Source: Thermoflexales bacterium (lineage in GTDB: Bacteria > Chloroflexota > Anaerolineae > B4-G1). From it: a DNA stretch of 6,077 nt. The stretch is taken from the NCBI GenBank assembly GCA_007118795.1, contig SKQX01000013.1, positions 1 to 6,077 of the forward strand, written 5' to 3'. The notes beneath the pieces were generated by a model. That model saw only the letters and a program-made list of their open reading frames with translations. It searched no databases and was not told the origin of the DNA. Shown piece after piece: positions 1-5,796 of the stretch. A program made the position numbers and the translations under genes. How positions within the stretch are numbered: position 1 is the stretch's first letter; every line of letters begins with the position of its first letter.

Positions 1-277
1 GAAAGATGTAGCCCTTCGAGAAGTGATTCCCGGCCAGCCGCCGCGCCGCCTCGCTGCGTTCTGCCTCGGTCTGTACCACACTCAGCACGATCAGTGCATC
101 GCCGTAGTAGGTGCCTGGCTTGAATATGGGAGCCAGCGCGCGTTGAATGCTCGCCATAGCTGGAGCCACGGCCTCGGCAATCCGATCAGCGCACGCCGCG
201 TACTCGTCAGAAGCGCGAAACGCGGCCCATTCCCGCTCTAGTCGCTCGATCAACGCATCGTCTACACCGTCAACCAT
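1..277 (-). CDS. Unrecognised protein, N-terminal 92 residues (runs off left edge)
   Basis: Read on the minus strand, an ATG at 277-275 opens a frame that stays open for 92 codons to the window edge, so the C terminus is not seen. A good ribosome binding site, GGAGGG, lies 7 bases before the ATG, which makes this start convincing. The protein begins MVDGVDDALIERLEREW and is rich in Ala, Glu and Arg. It looks like two amphipathic helices (about residues 6-50), a short linker with Pro-Gly-Thr-Tyr-Tyr-Gly-Asp (54-60), a hydrophobic strand or helix (61-69), then another charged helix (70-83). There is no signal peptide or membrane segment in the visible part. I do not recognise a family and assign no function. 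It is transcribed away from the transporter remnant at 418 and is somewhat less GC-rich than the glucosidase gene. Confidence 0.72.
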   Translation of the reverse strand, partial: MVDGVDDALIERLEREWAAFRASDEYAACADRIAEAVAPAMASIQRALAPIFKPGTYYGDALIVLSVVQTEAERSEAARRLAGNHFSKGYIF

Positions 278-291
278 AAACCGCCCTCCAG

Positions 292-320
292 TTGTCCAGG
301 ACGGCGGTTCGTGATACAAT
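292..320 (+). promoter_or_regulatory. Candidate extended -10 promoter reading toward the transporter remnant
   Basis: On the plus strand TTGTCC (292-297) is followed after exactly 17 bp by TACAAT (315-320). The -10 is preceded by TG at the extended -10 position (312-313, giving TGATACAAT). Transcription would start near 327 and run into the transporter fragment and the glucosidase. It sits only 15 bp from the ATG of the leftward gene and faces the candidate leftward promoter at 386-413, so the two would read through each other. The call rests on motif match alone. Confidence 0.45.
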
Positions 321-351
321 CTACTCACCAGCCGCCCGCCCGGTTGGTCCC

Positions 352-381
352 GGCCCCAGGTGCCGAACACACCGTGGGGCC
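352..381. other. Strong stem-loop between the two divergent reading frames
   Basis: GGCCCCA (352-358) pairs with TGGGGCC (375-381). The stem continues inward as GGTG (359-362) with CACC (370-373), with one bulged G at 374 and a 7-base loop (363-369). This gives 11 base pairs, nearly all G-C. No run of T follows on either strand, so it is not a standard intrinsic terminator. It would lie in the 5' leader of the plus-strand transcript and at the very start of the minus-strand one. It could be an mRNA-stabilising or attenuating leader structure, or the relic end of a repeat at the truncation junction. Confidence 0.55.
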
Positions 382-385
382 TTCC

Positions 386-413
386 ATTATACGTTCGTCA
401 CCTCTGCGGACAA
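386..413 (-). promoter_or_regulatory. Candidate sigma70-type promoter for the leftward gene
   Basis: On the minus strand a perfect TATAAT (391-386) is preceded at 16 bp by TTGTCC (413-408). A TTGACT overlaps just upstream (418-413) but its 21-bp spacing is too long. Transcription would start near 379 and give a leader of about 100 bases before the ATG at 277, with the hairpin at 352-381 at or very near the RNA 5' end. A perfect -10 is uncommon by chance in DNA this GC-rich, but no start site is demonstrated. Confidence 0.45.
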
Positions 414-417
414 GTCA

Positions 418-1053
418 ATGTCGCTCTCAAGTATATTCGATTGCGCGCACCAGTACACTTATTGGTTTTTCTATTACCTGGAGACGGAGCGGAACTACAC
501 GCCGGATGCGGTGCTGCTCACCATGTCCGTCGCCGTAATCACCCTTGCGGCGGGCTATCCCCTCGGTGGCGCGCTGGGTGACGCTCTCTTCAAGCGGACC
601 CGGCGCGGGCGTCTCATCGTGTCTACGGTAGGCGTTCTGCTGGGGGCCCTGTTCCTCTTCATTACCCTGAACGTCCCGCCCGATCAGCAGGTCCGTTTCC
701 TCATCCTGCTGAGCGTCACGGCGGTCTTCATCCCCTTCGCCTCCGCCAACGTCATCGCCACGGTCTACGACGTGACCCTGCCCGAGGTGCGCAGCTCGGC
801 CCTGGCCGTCCAGTACTTCATCGAGTCCGCCGGCGCGGCGCTGGCACCTTTGTTGGCGGGTTTGATCGCCGATCGGGTGTCGATGGAGTTCGCCATCCTC
901 GTCATCTGCCTGTCGGCCTGGGTGATCTGCGCCCTCTTCTTCATCGGTGCTGCGATCCTGCTCCCGTCGGACATCGAGACCCTCCGGCGGCAGCTTCAAC
1001 AGCGGGCGGACCGCCTGCGATCGCGGCAGAGGCAGCTCCGCGACGCGCCCTGA
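418..1053 (+). pseudogene. MFS transporter, C-terminal half only (5'-truncated remnant)
   Basis: The frame encodes about 211 residues from ATG 418. It is open further back to a TTG at 292, but residues before the ATG look like non-coding translation. The protein matches the second half of a 12-helix major facilitator. It starts inside a helix-7-like stretch ending YWFFYYLETERNYTPD, followed by membrane helices at about 31-53, 66-84, 94-116, 128-150 and 157-182. A motif-A-like loop lies between the first two of these (G50, D55, then basic residues KRTRRGR). A PEVRSSALA motif (122-130) precedes the penultimate helix, and a basic coiled tail ends the protein. Intact family members have about 400-450 residues. 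No frame upstream of 418 encodes helices 1-6, and the space is occupied by a spacer and a divergent gene. The ribosome site before 418 is weak (GCGGA). The stop lies 5 bp before the glucosidase start, indicating a former sugar-uptake operon. It is inner-membrane if made at all, and the substrate is unknown. A functional half-transporter is possible but unlikely. Confidence 0.75.
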
Positions 1054-1058
1054 AACCC

Positions 1059-3692
1059 ATGGCAAATCCCCTTTCCCTGCTGATCCGAGGCGTCAAAGAG
1101 ATCGGGCTGCGTCCCGCCCTCGACGCTGTCGTGTACCAGATCCGCGTGGCCTGGTACCGGGCGCGGTTCGGCGGCGGCTGGAAACCCTTGCCCGATTCCC
1201 CCGCCAGCTACCGCCGTTCGGGATGCGTGACCGGCTGGGATCGTGCCGCTCAGACCGTCACCGTGAGGTGCGTCGAGGGAGTGAACACCGTTACGGTGCT
1301 GGCCCCCGACGTGATCCGCGTCCGGTTTCGGCCCTCTCTGCAACGGGAGCAGCGACGCCGGTCCTCCTACGCCGTTGCCCGAACCGATGACGCCTGGCCC
1401 GCCTGCCCCTTCGACGTCCTTGAGACCGAGACGGCGCTGCGGATCGATACCGGACGGGTGCGCTGCCGCTTCGACAAGTCGTCGGGGGCCCTGACGTTCC
1501 TCGATGACCGCGAACGGGTGGTCAATGCCGATGCCGCGGGGGTGGGCTGGCGCCCGGCCGGTCACGTGGTCTGTCACAAGCGGATTCAGCCGGACGAGCG
1601 CTTCTACGGGTTGGGCGAGCGCACCAGCGACCTCGATCGGCGGGGTGGTCGGTTCGAGACCTGGAACTCCGACCCGCAGACCTACGAGATCGGTCAGGAT
1701 CCCATCTACCTCTGTATCCCCTTTCTACTCGGCCTGCACAGCGACGGCCGACAGGGGTACGGGATCTTCTTCGACAACCCGTTCCGCGGCCGCTTCGACC
1801 TCGGCGCCCACGATCCGCAGGTCGCCTCCTTTGGAGCGCGAGGCGGGGAGATGTGCTACACTTTCATCTACGGTCCCAAGCTGACGGCGGTTGTGAACCG
1901 CTACACGGCCCTCACCGGTCGCCAGGCACTGCCGCCCCTGTGGGCGTTGGGATACCATCAGAGCCGCTGGTCCTACTACCCGGAGGAGCGGGTGCGCCGG
2001 CTGGCGGCCGATTTCCGGGAGACCTACGACGTGGGCTGCGACGCCATCCACCTGGATATTCACGCTATGGACGGCTATCGCTGTTTCACCTGGGATGAGG
2101 TCCACTTCCCCGATGTCGCTGCGATGATCGACGATCTCCACCGACAGGGGTTCAAGGTTGTGGTGATCGCCGACGCGGGTATTAAGGTCGATCCCGCCTA
2201 CTGGGTCTATCGGGACGGTCTGGACGGGGGGATGTTCTGTGTTCTTCCCAACGGGCGGCTGTTCAAGGGGCCGGTCTGGCCGGGCATCTGTGCCTTCCCG
2301 GACTTCACCGCGCCCCGCGTCCGCCGCTGGTGGGGCGAGCTGGTGGAGCGCTTGGTCGGGGTGGGAGTCGATGGCGTGTGGAACGATATGAACGAGCCGG
2401 CTGTCTTCGGTCCGGAGGGCACCACGATGCCGGATGTGGTGCAGCACGACCTGGAGGGCTCCGGGGGCGACCACGGGGAGGCGCACAACGTCTATGGGAT
2501 GCAGATGGCCCGGGCGACGGCGGAGGGGTTGGTCCGGGCGCGGCCGGACGAGCGTCCGCTGGTGATCACCCGTTCCGGCTGGGCGGGGGTGCAGCGGTAC
2601 GCCACCAGTTGGACGGCCGACAACCAGGCGACCTGGGACCAGCTCCGGCTCACCATCCCGATGGTCGCGGGCCTGGGAATGAGCGGCGTGGCTTTCACCG
2701 GACCCGACACCGGCGGTTTTCTGGGTCACCCCAGCGCCGAGCTCTTCACGCGCTGGCTGCAGCTGAGCGTGTTCCTCCCCTTCTTCCGCTCTCACACCTA
2801 CCTCCACGATCCGGATCAGGAGCCGTGGTCCTGGGGCGAGCCCACGTTGGGCATCAACCGGCGTTGGATCGAGTATCGGTATCGACTGCTCCCCTACCTG
2901 TACACGGCTCTCTGGCAGTGCGCCCAGACGGGGGTGCCCATCGTCCGCCCCCTCGTCCTCGCTTTCCAGGACCAACCTGAGCTCCACACCGTAGAGGACC
3001 AGTTCATGTGCGGCGATCACCTCCTGGTGGCGCCCGTGGTGGAGGAGGGGGGCACGCAGCGGTTCGTCAGCCTTCCGGAAGGTCCCTGGTACGACGTGTG
3101 GCAGAACGAGCTTCTCTGGGGCCCCGCCCGGGTGTCCGTGGACGCACCTTTGGCGCGCATACCGGTTTTCGCCCGGGCCGGGGCTGTGATTCCCCTGGGT
3201 CCGCCCATCCGCTACGTTGGCCAGTCCCTCCGCGATCCGCTGACTCTCCACATCTACCCGCCGTCAGGTCCTGCGGGATGCGGTCCCTCCGCAGCTCCGT
3301 CCTCCGGCGGCTCCGGGAGGAGTTCGGGCGGGGATGACAAGCCGGTCGAAGGCGGGACGACCGGAGCTGGCGAGGGGCACTTTCTCAGCCTACTCTACGA
3401 GGATGATGGCCGCACCTACGACTTCCGGGAGGGTGGCTTCCTGTTGACTCGCTTCAGCCTCACCACACAGGGTACGGCGGCCCCCTCCTTCCGGCTGACA
3501 CGGGAGATCGACGGGGATTACCAGCCTGAGTACGAGGATCTGGAGATCGTGGTGCATGGGGTCACTCGGCTCCCGGATTCCGTCACCTTCGACGACGAAG
3601 TAGCAGGTCCGGGTCAGCTGGAGCGGGGTGGCCGGGCGCTCCGGCTGCACACCGGCCTGTTCCACGACGTGGAGGTGAGCTGGGATGGATGA
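1059..3692 (+). CDS. GH31 family alpha-glucosidase
   Basis: This 877-residue protein is a glycoside hydrolase of family 31, which releases alpha-D-glucose from non-reducing ends of alpha-glucosides by a retaining mechanism. Residues about 55-290 form the N-terminal beta-sandwich, including ERFYGLGERT (180-189) and RFETWNSDP (198-206). Residues about 291-625 form the (beta/alpha)8 barrel, followed by C-terminal beta domains. The nucleophile is D443 in DGVWNDMNEP (438-447). The acid/base is D521 in WTADNQATW, where Ala replaces the usual Gly before Asp-Asn. Other subsite -1 residues, placed by motif, are D333 (LDIHAMDGY), R505 (TRSGW) and H579 (FFRSHT). The WNDMNEP form fits alpha-glucosidases better than alpha-xylosidases. 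There is no signal peptide, so it is probably cytoplasmic. The first 40 residues are an amphipathic extension. A Gly/Ser-rich insertion lies at 736-773, before LLYEDDGRTYDF. The ATG is 5 bp after the transporter stop with no clear ribosome binding site, suggesting translational coupling. The exact substrate (maltose, isomaltose, nigerose or another) cannot be read from sequence. Confidence 0.95.
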   Translation: MANPLSLLIRGVKEIGLRPALDAVVYQIRVAWYRARFGGGWKPLPDSPASYRRSGCVTGWDRAAQTVTVRCVEGVNTVTVLAPDVIRVRFRPSLQREQRRRSSYAVARTDDAWPACPFDVLETETALRIDTGRVRCRFDKSSGALTFLDDRERVVNADAAGVGWRPAGHVVCHKRIQPDERFYGLGERTSDLDRRGGRFETWNSDPQTYEIGQDPIYLCIPFLLGLHSDGRQGYGIFFDNPFRGRFDLGAHDPQVASFGARGGEMCYTFIYGPKLTAVVNRYTALTGRQALPPLWALGYHQSRWSYYPEERVRRLAADFRETYDVGCDAIHLDIHAMDGYRCFTWDEVHFPDVAAMIDDLHRQGFKVVVIADAGIKVDPAYWVYRDGLDGGMFCVLPNGRLFKGPVWPGICAFPDFTAPRVRRWWGELVERLVGVGVDGVWNDMNEPAVFGPEGTTMPDVVQHDLEGSGGDHGEAHNVYGMQMARATAEGLVRARPDERPLVITRSGWAGVQRYATSWTADNQATWDQLRLTIPMVAGLGMSGVAFTGPDTGGFLGHPSAELFTRWLQLSVFLPFFRSHTYLHDPDQEPWSWGEPTLGINRRWIEYRYRLLPYLYTALWQCAQTGVPIVRPLVLAFQDQPELHTVEDQFMCGDHLLVAPVVEEGGTQRFVSLPEGPWYDVWQNELLWGPARVSVDAPLARIPVFARAGAVIPLGPPIRYVGQSLRDPLTLHIYPPSGPAGCGPSAAPSSGGSGRSSGGDDKPVEGGTTGAGEGHFLSLLYEDDGRTYDFREGGFLLTRFSLTTQGTAAPSFRLTREIDGDYQPEYEDLEIVVHGVTRLPDSVTFDDEVAGPGQLERGGRALRLHTGLFHDVEVSWDG
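3264..3377 (+). other. Gly/Ser-rich low-complexity insertion inside the glucosidase
   Basis: Residues 736-773 of the glucosidase contain 13 Gly and 7 Ser in 38 positions, with scattered Pro, Thr and charged residues. They interrupt the C-terminal beta domain between the strands LTLHIYPP and HFLSLLYEDDG, which in typical family members are joined by a turn of only a few residues. The reading frame is kept throughout. It probably forms a flexible surface loop. No catalytic residues fall here. Confidence 0.75.
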
Positions 3693-3887
3693 AGGCGGTG
3701 AGACAACCTTGGCCCCTCTCCGGCCGATACCTGCTTCCGGACTCATCCCGCTCACGCTGACCAACTGCCTGCCATTTGCCCTCGCGTCCGCCGGTCCCAG
3801 TCGACGAGGGGGGCCGTCACTTGCGCCCCTGTTGTGTCCACCGTGACTCACCGATTTGCACACCACTCAGAAAGGGATAGACTTTCA

Positions 3888-3992
3888 CACCTGTCATTCC
3901 GAGAATACCCATGGTGCCCAGCGTGTGAGGCTAAGGCCGCGTGCGAAGCTAAGCCGCTTGCCAAGCTCGTGCAGCGAGCCCCAAGCCTCGCA
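3888..3992. repeat. Structured repeat-like element with nested inverted repeats
   Basis: The segment opens with CACCTGTCATTCCGAG (3888-3903), a motif I associate with abundant dispersed repeats in many bacterial genomes. An outer arm TGTGAGGCT (3924-3932) pairs with AGCCTCGCA (3984-3992), with one G-T wobble. Inside are GCTCG/CGAGC (3965-3969 with 3975-3979, 5-base loop) and GCTTG/CAAGC (3956-3960 with 3962-3966), the second overlapping the first and so probably an alternative fold. This architecture is typical of palindromic intergenic repeats. Family identity and copy number cannot be judged from one window. Confidence 0.45.
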
Positions 3993-4045
3993 TGACTCTG
4001 AATCGAAGAAAGCTCGTCGGACCCGCGGGGCTGCGCTGCCGTTTT

Positions 4046-4083
4046 CCCTCTCCCCCCGGCGGAGAGGGTTAGGGTGAGGGGGC
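4046..4083. repeat. CCCTCTCC/GGAGAGGG palindrome with GGGTTAGGGTGAGGGGG tail
   Basis: CCCTCTCC (4046-4053) and GGAGAGGG (4061-4068) form a perfect 8-bp stem with a 7-base loop, followed by TTAGGGTGAGGGGGC. On the minus strand this reads as the sequence that yields the familiar spurious peptide PPHPNPLRRGERE seen in many bacterial annotations, which marks it as a widespread intergenic repeat. It is preceded by a short T run on the plus strand (4042-4045), so on the minus strand the hairpin would be followed by AAAAC rather than T residues. On the plus strand no T tract follows either, so I do not call it a terminator. Confidence 0.6.
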
Positions 4084-4157
4084 GTCATAGTTAGCACTGT
4101 CGCCGTCGCCTGCAACTCAACTCTCAGACAGCCAATGCGCTTTCTTAGTAGGAGCGC

Positions 4158-4182
4158 CTGCGACGAGGAATCTCGGTCCTCG
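4158..4182. repeat. Second dispersed-repeat fragment with 6-bp inverted repeat
   Basis: The stretch contains GCGACGAGGAATCTCGG, which resembles the right-hand half of the repeat whose left-hand half (GTCATTCCGAG) lies at 3893-3903. Within it CGAGGA (4164-4169) pairs with TCCTCG (4177-4182) around a 7-base loop. The two halves lie about 255 bp apart here, consistent with two decayed copies or one interrupted copy. It lies about 100 bp upstream of the oxidoreductase and could form a leader hairpin if transcribed. Confidence 0.4.
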
Positions 4183-4262
4183 GCACCGCTCCACCCAGCA
4201 TAGGCGAGCTCGGTCTCCCATCAGGTGGGCGAGGCCCAGCGCGCCCCTCGAGCAACCTCGAA

Positions 4263-4270
4263 GAGGAGGA
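4263..4270 (+). promoter_or_regulatory. Strong ribosome binding site fixing a GTG start
   Basis: GAGGAGGA at 4263-4270 lies 7 bases before GTG 4278. This selects the GTG over the in-frame ATG at 4302, which falls inside the first beta strand of the nucleotide-binding fold (AIMIGAGERG) and has no such site. Confidence 0.85.
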
Positions 4271-4277
4271 GTCAAGG

Positions 4278-5690
4278 GTGTCAGCTCCACTGACAGCCAT
4301 CATGATCGGCGCCGGTGAGCGGGGCTACGCCGCCTACGGGCCGTACGCTCTGGCTTATCCGCACGAAATCCGGTTTACTGCCGTGGCCGAACCCAATCCT
4401 GCGCGTCGGGCGCGCTTCGCCGCGGCCCATGGTATCGGACCAGAACACCAGTTCGACACGTGGGAGGACCTCCTCGATCGGGGCAAGATCGCCGACGCGG
4501 CTCTCGTCTGCACCATGGACACGCTCCACGCCGCGCCCGCCGCCGCGGCGCTGGAGGTGGGGTACGATGTGCTCCTGGAGAAACCCATGGCCACCACGCT
4601 GTCGGACTGCGTGGGTCTGGTGCAGACCGCGGAACGGAGCGGACGTCTCCTCCAGGTGGCACACGTGCTCCGCTACACGCCGTTCTTCTCCAAGGTCCAC
4701 GCTATCGTCGCGTCGGGGCGGCTCGGCGATATCGTGACCGTCGAGCACCGCGAGAACGTGGCTTACTGGCACATGGCCCACTCTTACGTCCGCGGCAATT
4801 GGCGCCGGCGGGATCTGTCCAGCCCGATGATCCTGGCCAAGTGCTGTCACGACCTGGACATCCTGACGTGGAACCTCGGATCCTGCGCCCAACTCAGCTC
4901 CTTCGGTTCACTGCTTCACTACCGCGCTGAGAACGCGCCCGCCGGGGCCCCGGAGCGCTGTACCGACGGCTGCCCCGTCGCCACTGACTGCCCGTGGTAC
5001 GCACCCCGTCTCTACCTCGACCTGATCCCTTTGATGCACGTCGCGCGCCGCTCGCCCGACGTCGGACAGCGAATCGCTGCCCGCCTCGGCCTCCAGGCTC
5101 CGACCCTGTTGCACCTCGTTCGTCGGCTGGTACCCGCGGCAGACTACCGGGGGTGGCCCGTCTCCACCATCTCGGAGGACCTCAGTCCCCGGGGCCGGCG
5201 GCAAGCCCTCGAGACCGGACTGTACGGACGCTGCGTCTATCGCTGTGACAACGATGTCGTCGACCACCAGACCGTCAATATGGCCTTCGAGAGCGGCGCC
5301 TCCGTGGTCCTGGTCATGCACGGCCATTCCCACGAGGAGGCGCGCACCATGCGCTACGAGGGAACTTGGGCTACTCTGCGAGGCAAGTTCGCCTACGGCA
5401 TTGATGACGTCCTGGAGATCCACGACCACCGCTCAGGGGAGGTGGAGCGCCTGGACCTGACAGGCCTGGCCGGCAGCCCTACCGGGCACGGTGGTGGAGA
5501 TGAGGGCGTCATGGCGGCCTTCGTCCGCGCCGCGTCCAAGGCTCACGTGGGTGCCAGAGACCGGTCCGGCCTCACTACGGCCCGGGAGTCACTGGAGAGT
5601 CATCTGATGGCCTTCGCCGCCGATCGGGCGCGGTTGGAGGGGAGCGTCATCGAGATGGCTGGCTTTCGGCGTCAGGCCGAAGCGGGCTGA
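4278..5690 (+). CDS. Gfo/Idh/MocA-family NAD(P)-dependent oxidoreductase
   Basis: This 470-residue protein has the two-domain fold of glucose-fructose oxidoreductase and inositol dehydrogenase relatives. The N-terminal Rossmann domain carries the dinucleotide loop IGAGERG (10-16) and an acidic residue after strand 2 (AVAEPN, E38). EKP follows at 101-103, with K102 the expected catalytic lysine. The C-terminal alpha/beta domain carries CCHDLDIL (189-196), where H191 and D194 match the usual H-x-x-D-type active-site motif, and GHGGGDEG (403-410). Members oxidise or reduce hydroxyls of sugars, inositols or their acids, and some act in glycoside cleavage. The substrate here is not predictable. 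At 470 residues it is longer than the common 330-400 because of a middle segment (about 217-318). That segment contains C228, C232 and C238, joined later by C319 and C323 (GRCVYRCDNDVVDHQ), and a helical stretch (245-290). The protein is probably cytosolic, with no signal peptide. It appears to be a separate transcription unit from the glucosidase, given the 585-bp gap, though both point to carbohydrate metabolism. Confidence 0.92.
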   Translation: MSAPLTAIMIGAGERGYAAYGPYALAYPHEIRFTAVAEPNPARRARFAAAHGIGPEHQFDTWEDLLDRGKIADAALVCTMDTLHAAPAAAALEVGYDVLLEKPMATTLSDCVGLVQTAERSGRLLQVAHVLRYTPFFSKVHAIVASGRLGDIVTVEHRENVAYWHMAHSYVRGNWRRRDLSSPMILAKCCHDLDILTWNLGSCAQLSSFGSLLHYRAENAPAGAPERCTDGCPVATDCPWYAPRLYLDLIPLMHVARRSPDVGQRIAARLGLQAPTLLHLVRRLVPAADYRGWPVSTISEDLSPRGRRQALETGLYGRCVYRCDNDVVDHQTVNMAFESGASVVLVMHGHSHEEARTMRYEGTWATLRGKFAYGIDDVLEIHDHRSGEVERLDLTGLAGSPTGHGGGDEGVMAAFVRAASKAHVGARDRSGLTTARESLESHLMAFAADRARLEGSVIEMAGFRRQAEAG

Positions 5691-5710
5691 GAGAGTCCCG
5701 GTCCGGCTGC

Positions 5711-5726
5711 CGAGTTCTACAACTCG
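5711..5726. other. Small inverted repeat between convergent genes
   Basis: CGAGTT (5711-5716) and AACTCG (5721-5726) form a perfect 6-bp stem with a CTAC loop, 20 bp after the oxidoreductase stop and in the 106-bp gap shared with the opposing TetR-type gene. No T tract follows on either strand, so it is at best a weak or factor-dependent transcription end signal for one or both genes. It may equally be a chance palindrome. Confidence 0.3.
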
Positions 5727-5796
5727 CGCCACCCGATCCCCGGGAATGCGCGGCCTTACTGGACTGGTAGCGGAGGACGGACGTGCTGCAACCCCC

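Larger units (their letters stand above)
3693..4277. other. 585-bp intergenic region without a convincing gene
   Basis: Nothing in this stretch reads as a protein with recognisable motifs or a credible ribosome binding site on either strand. From 3693 to about 3885 I see no distinct element and no intrinsic terminator for the glucosidase gene, meaning no GC hairpin followed by T residues. From about 3888 to 4182 it holds several inverted repeats and dispersed-repeat-like fragments, listed separately. The last part, 4183-4262, is GC-rich leader ahead of the oxidoreductase, where no clear -35/-10 pair could be placed. Confidence 0.7.

Noticed and set aside
292..417. Extending the transporter frame back to the TTG at 292
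   Set aside because: The added residues are Pro/Arg-rich with no helix character, and the TTG coincides with the -35 of the candidate rightward promoter, whose transcript would begin downstream of it.
427..1577. Minus-strand open frames opposite the transporter remnant and the 5' part of the glucosidase
   Set aside because: Low-complexity charged translations with no motifs. The plus strand encodes membrane helices and GH31 domains in the same place.
1725..3251. A 508-codon open frame on the minus strand, antisense to the glucosidase
   Set aside because: Its translation is rich in Pro, His, Arg and Gly without domain motifs, as expected from the opposite strand of a GC-rich gene. The plus strand there carries unmistakable GH31 motifs.
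3855..3883. A possible promoter with TTTGCA and TAGACT 17 bp apart
   Set aside because: Both hexamers match consensus poorly, and no gene starts within about 390 bp downstream.
4046..4083. Intrinsic terminator for the glucosidase gene
   Set aside because: The hairpin is followed by TTAGGGTGAGGGGG, not a T tract, and lies more than 350 bp after the stop codon.
3894..4115. A 73-codon minus-strand frame containing PPHPNPLRRGERE
   Set aside because: That peptide is a familiar spurious translation of a dispersed intergenic repeat. The frame coincides with the palindromes described here and has no convincing ribosome binding site.
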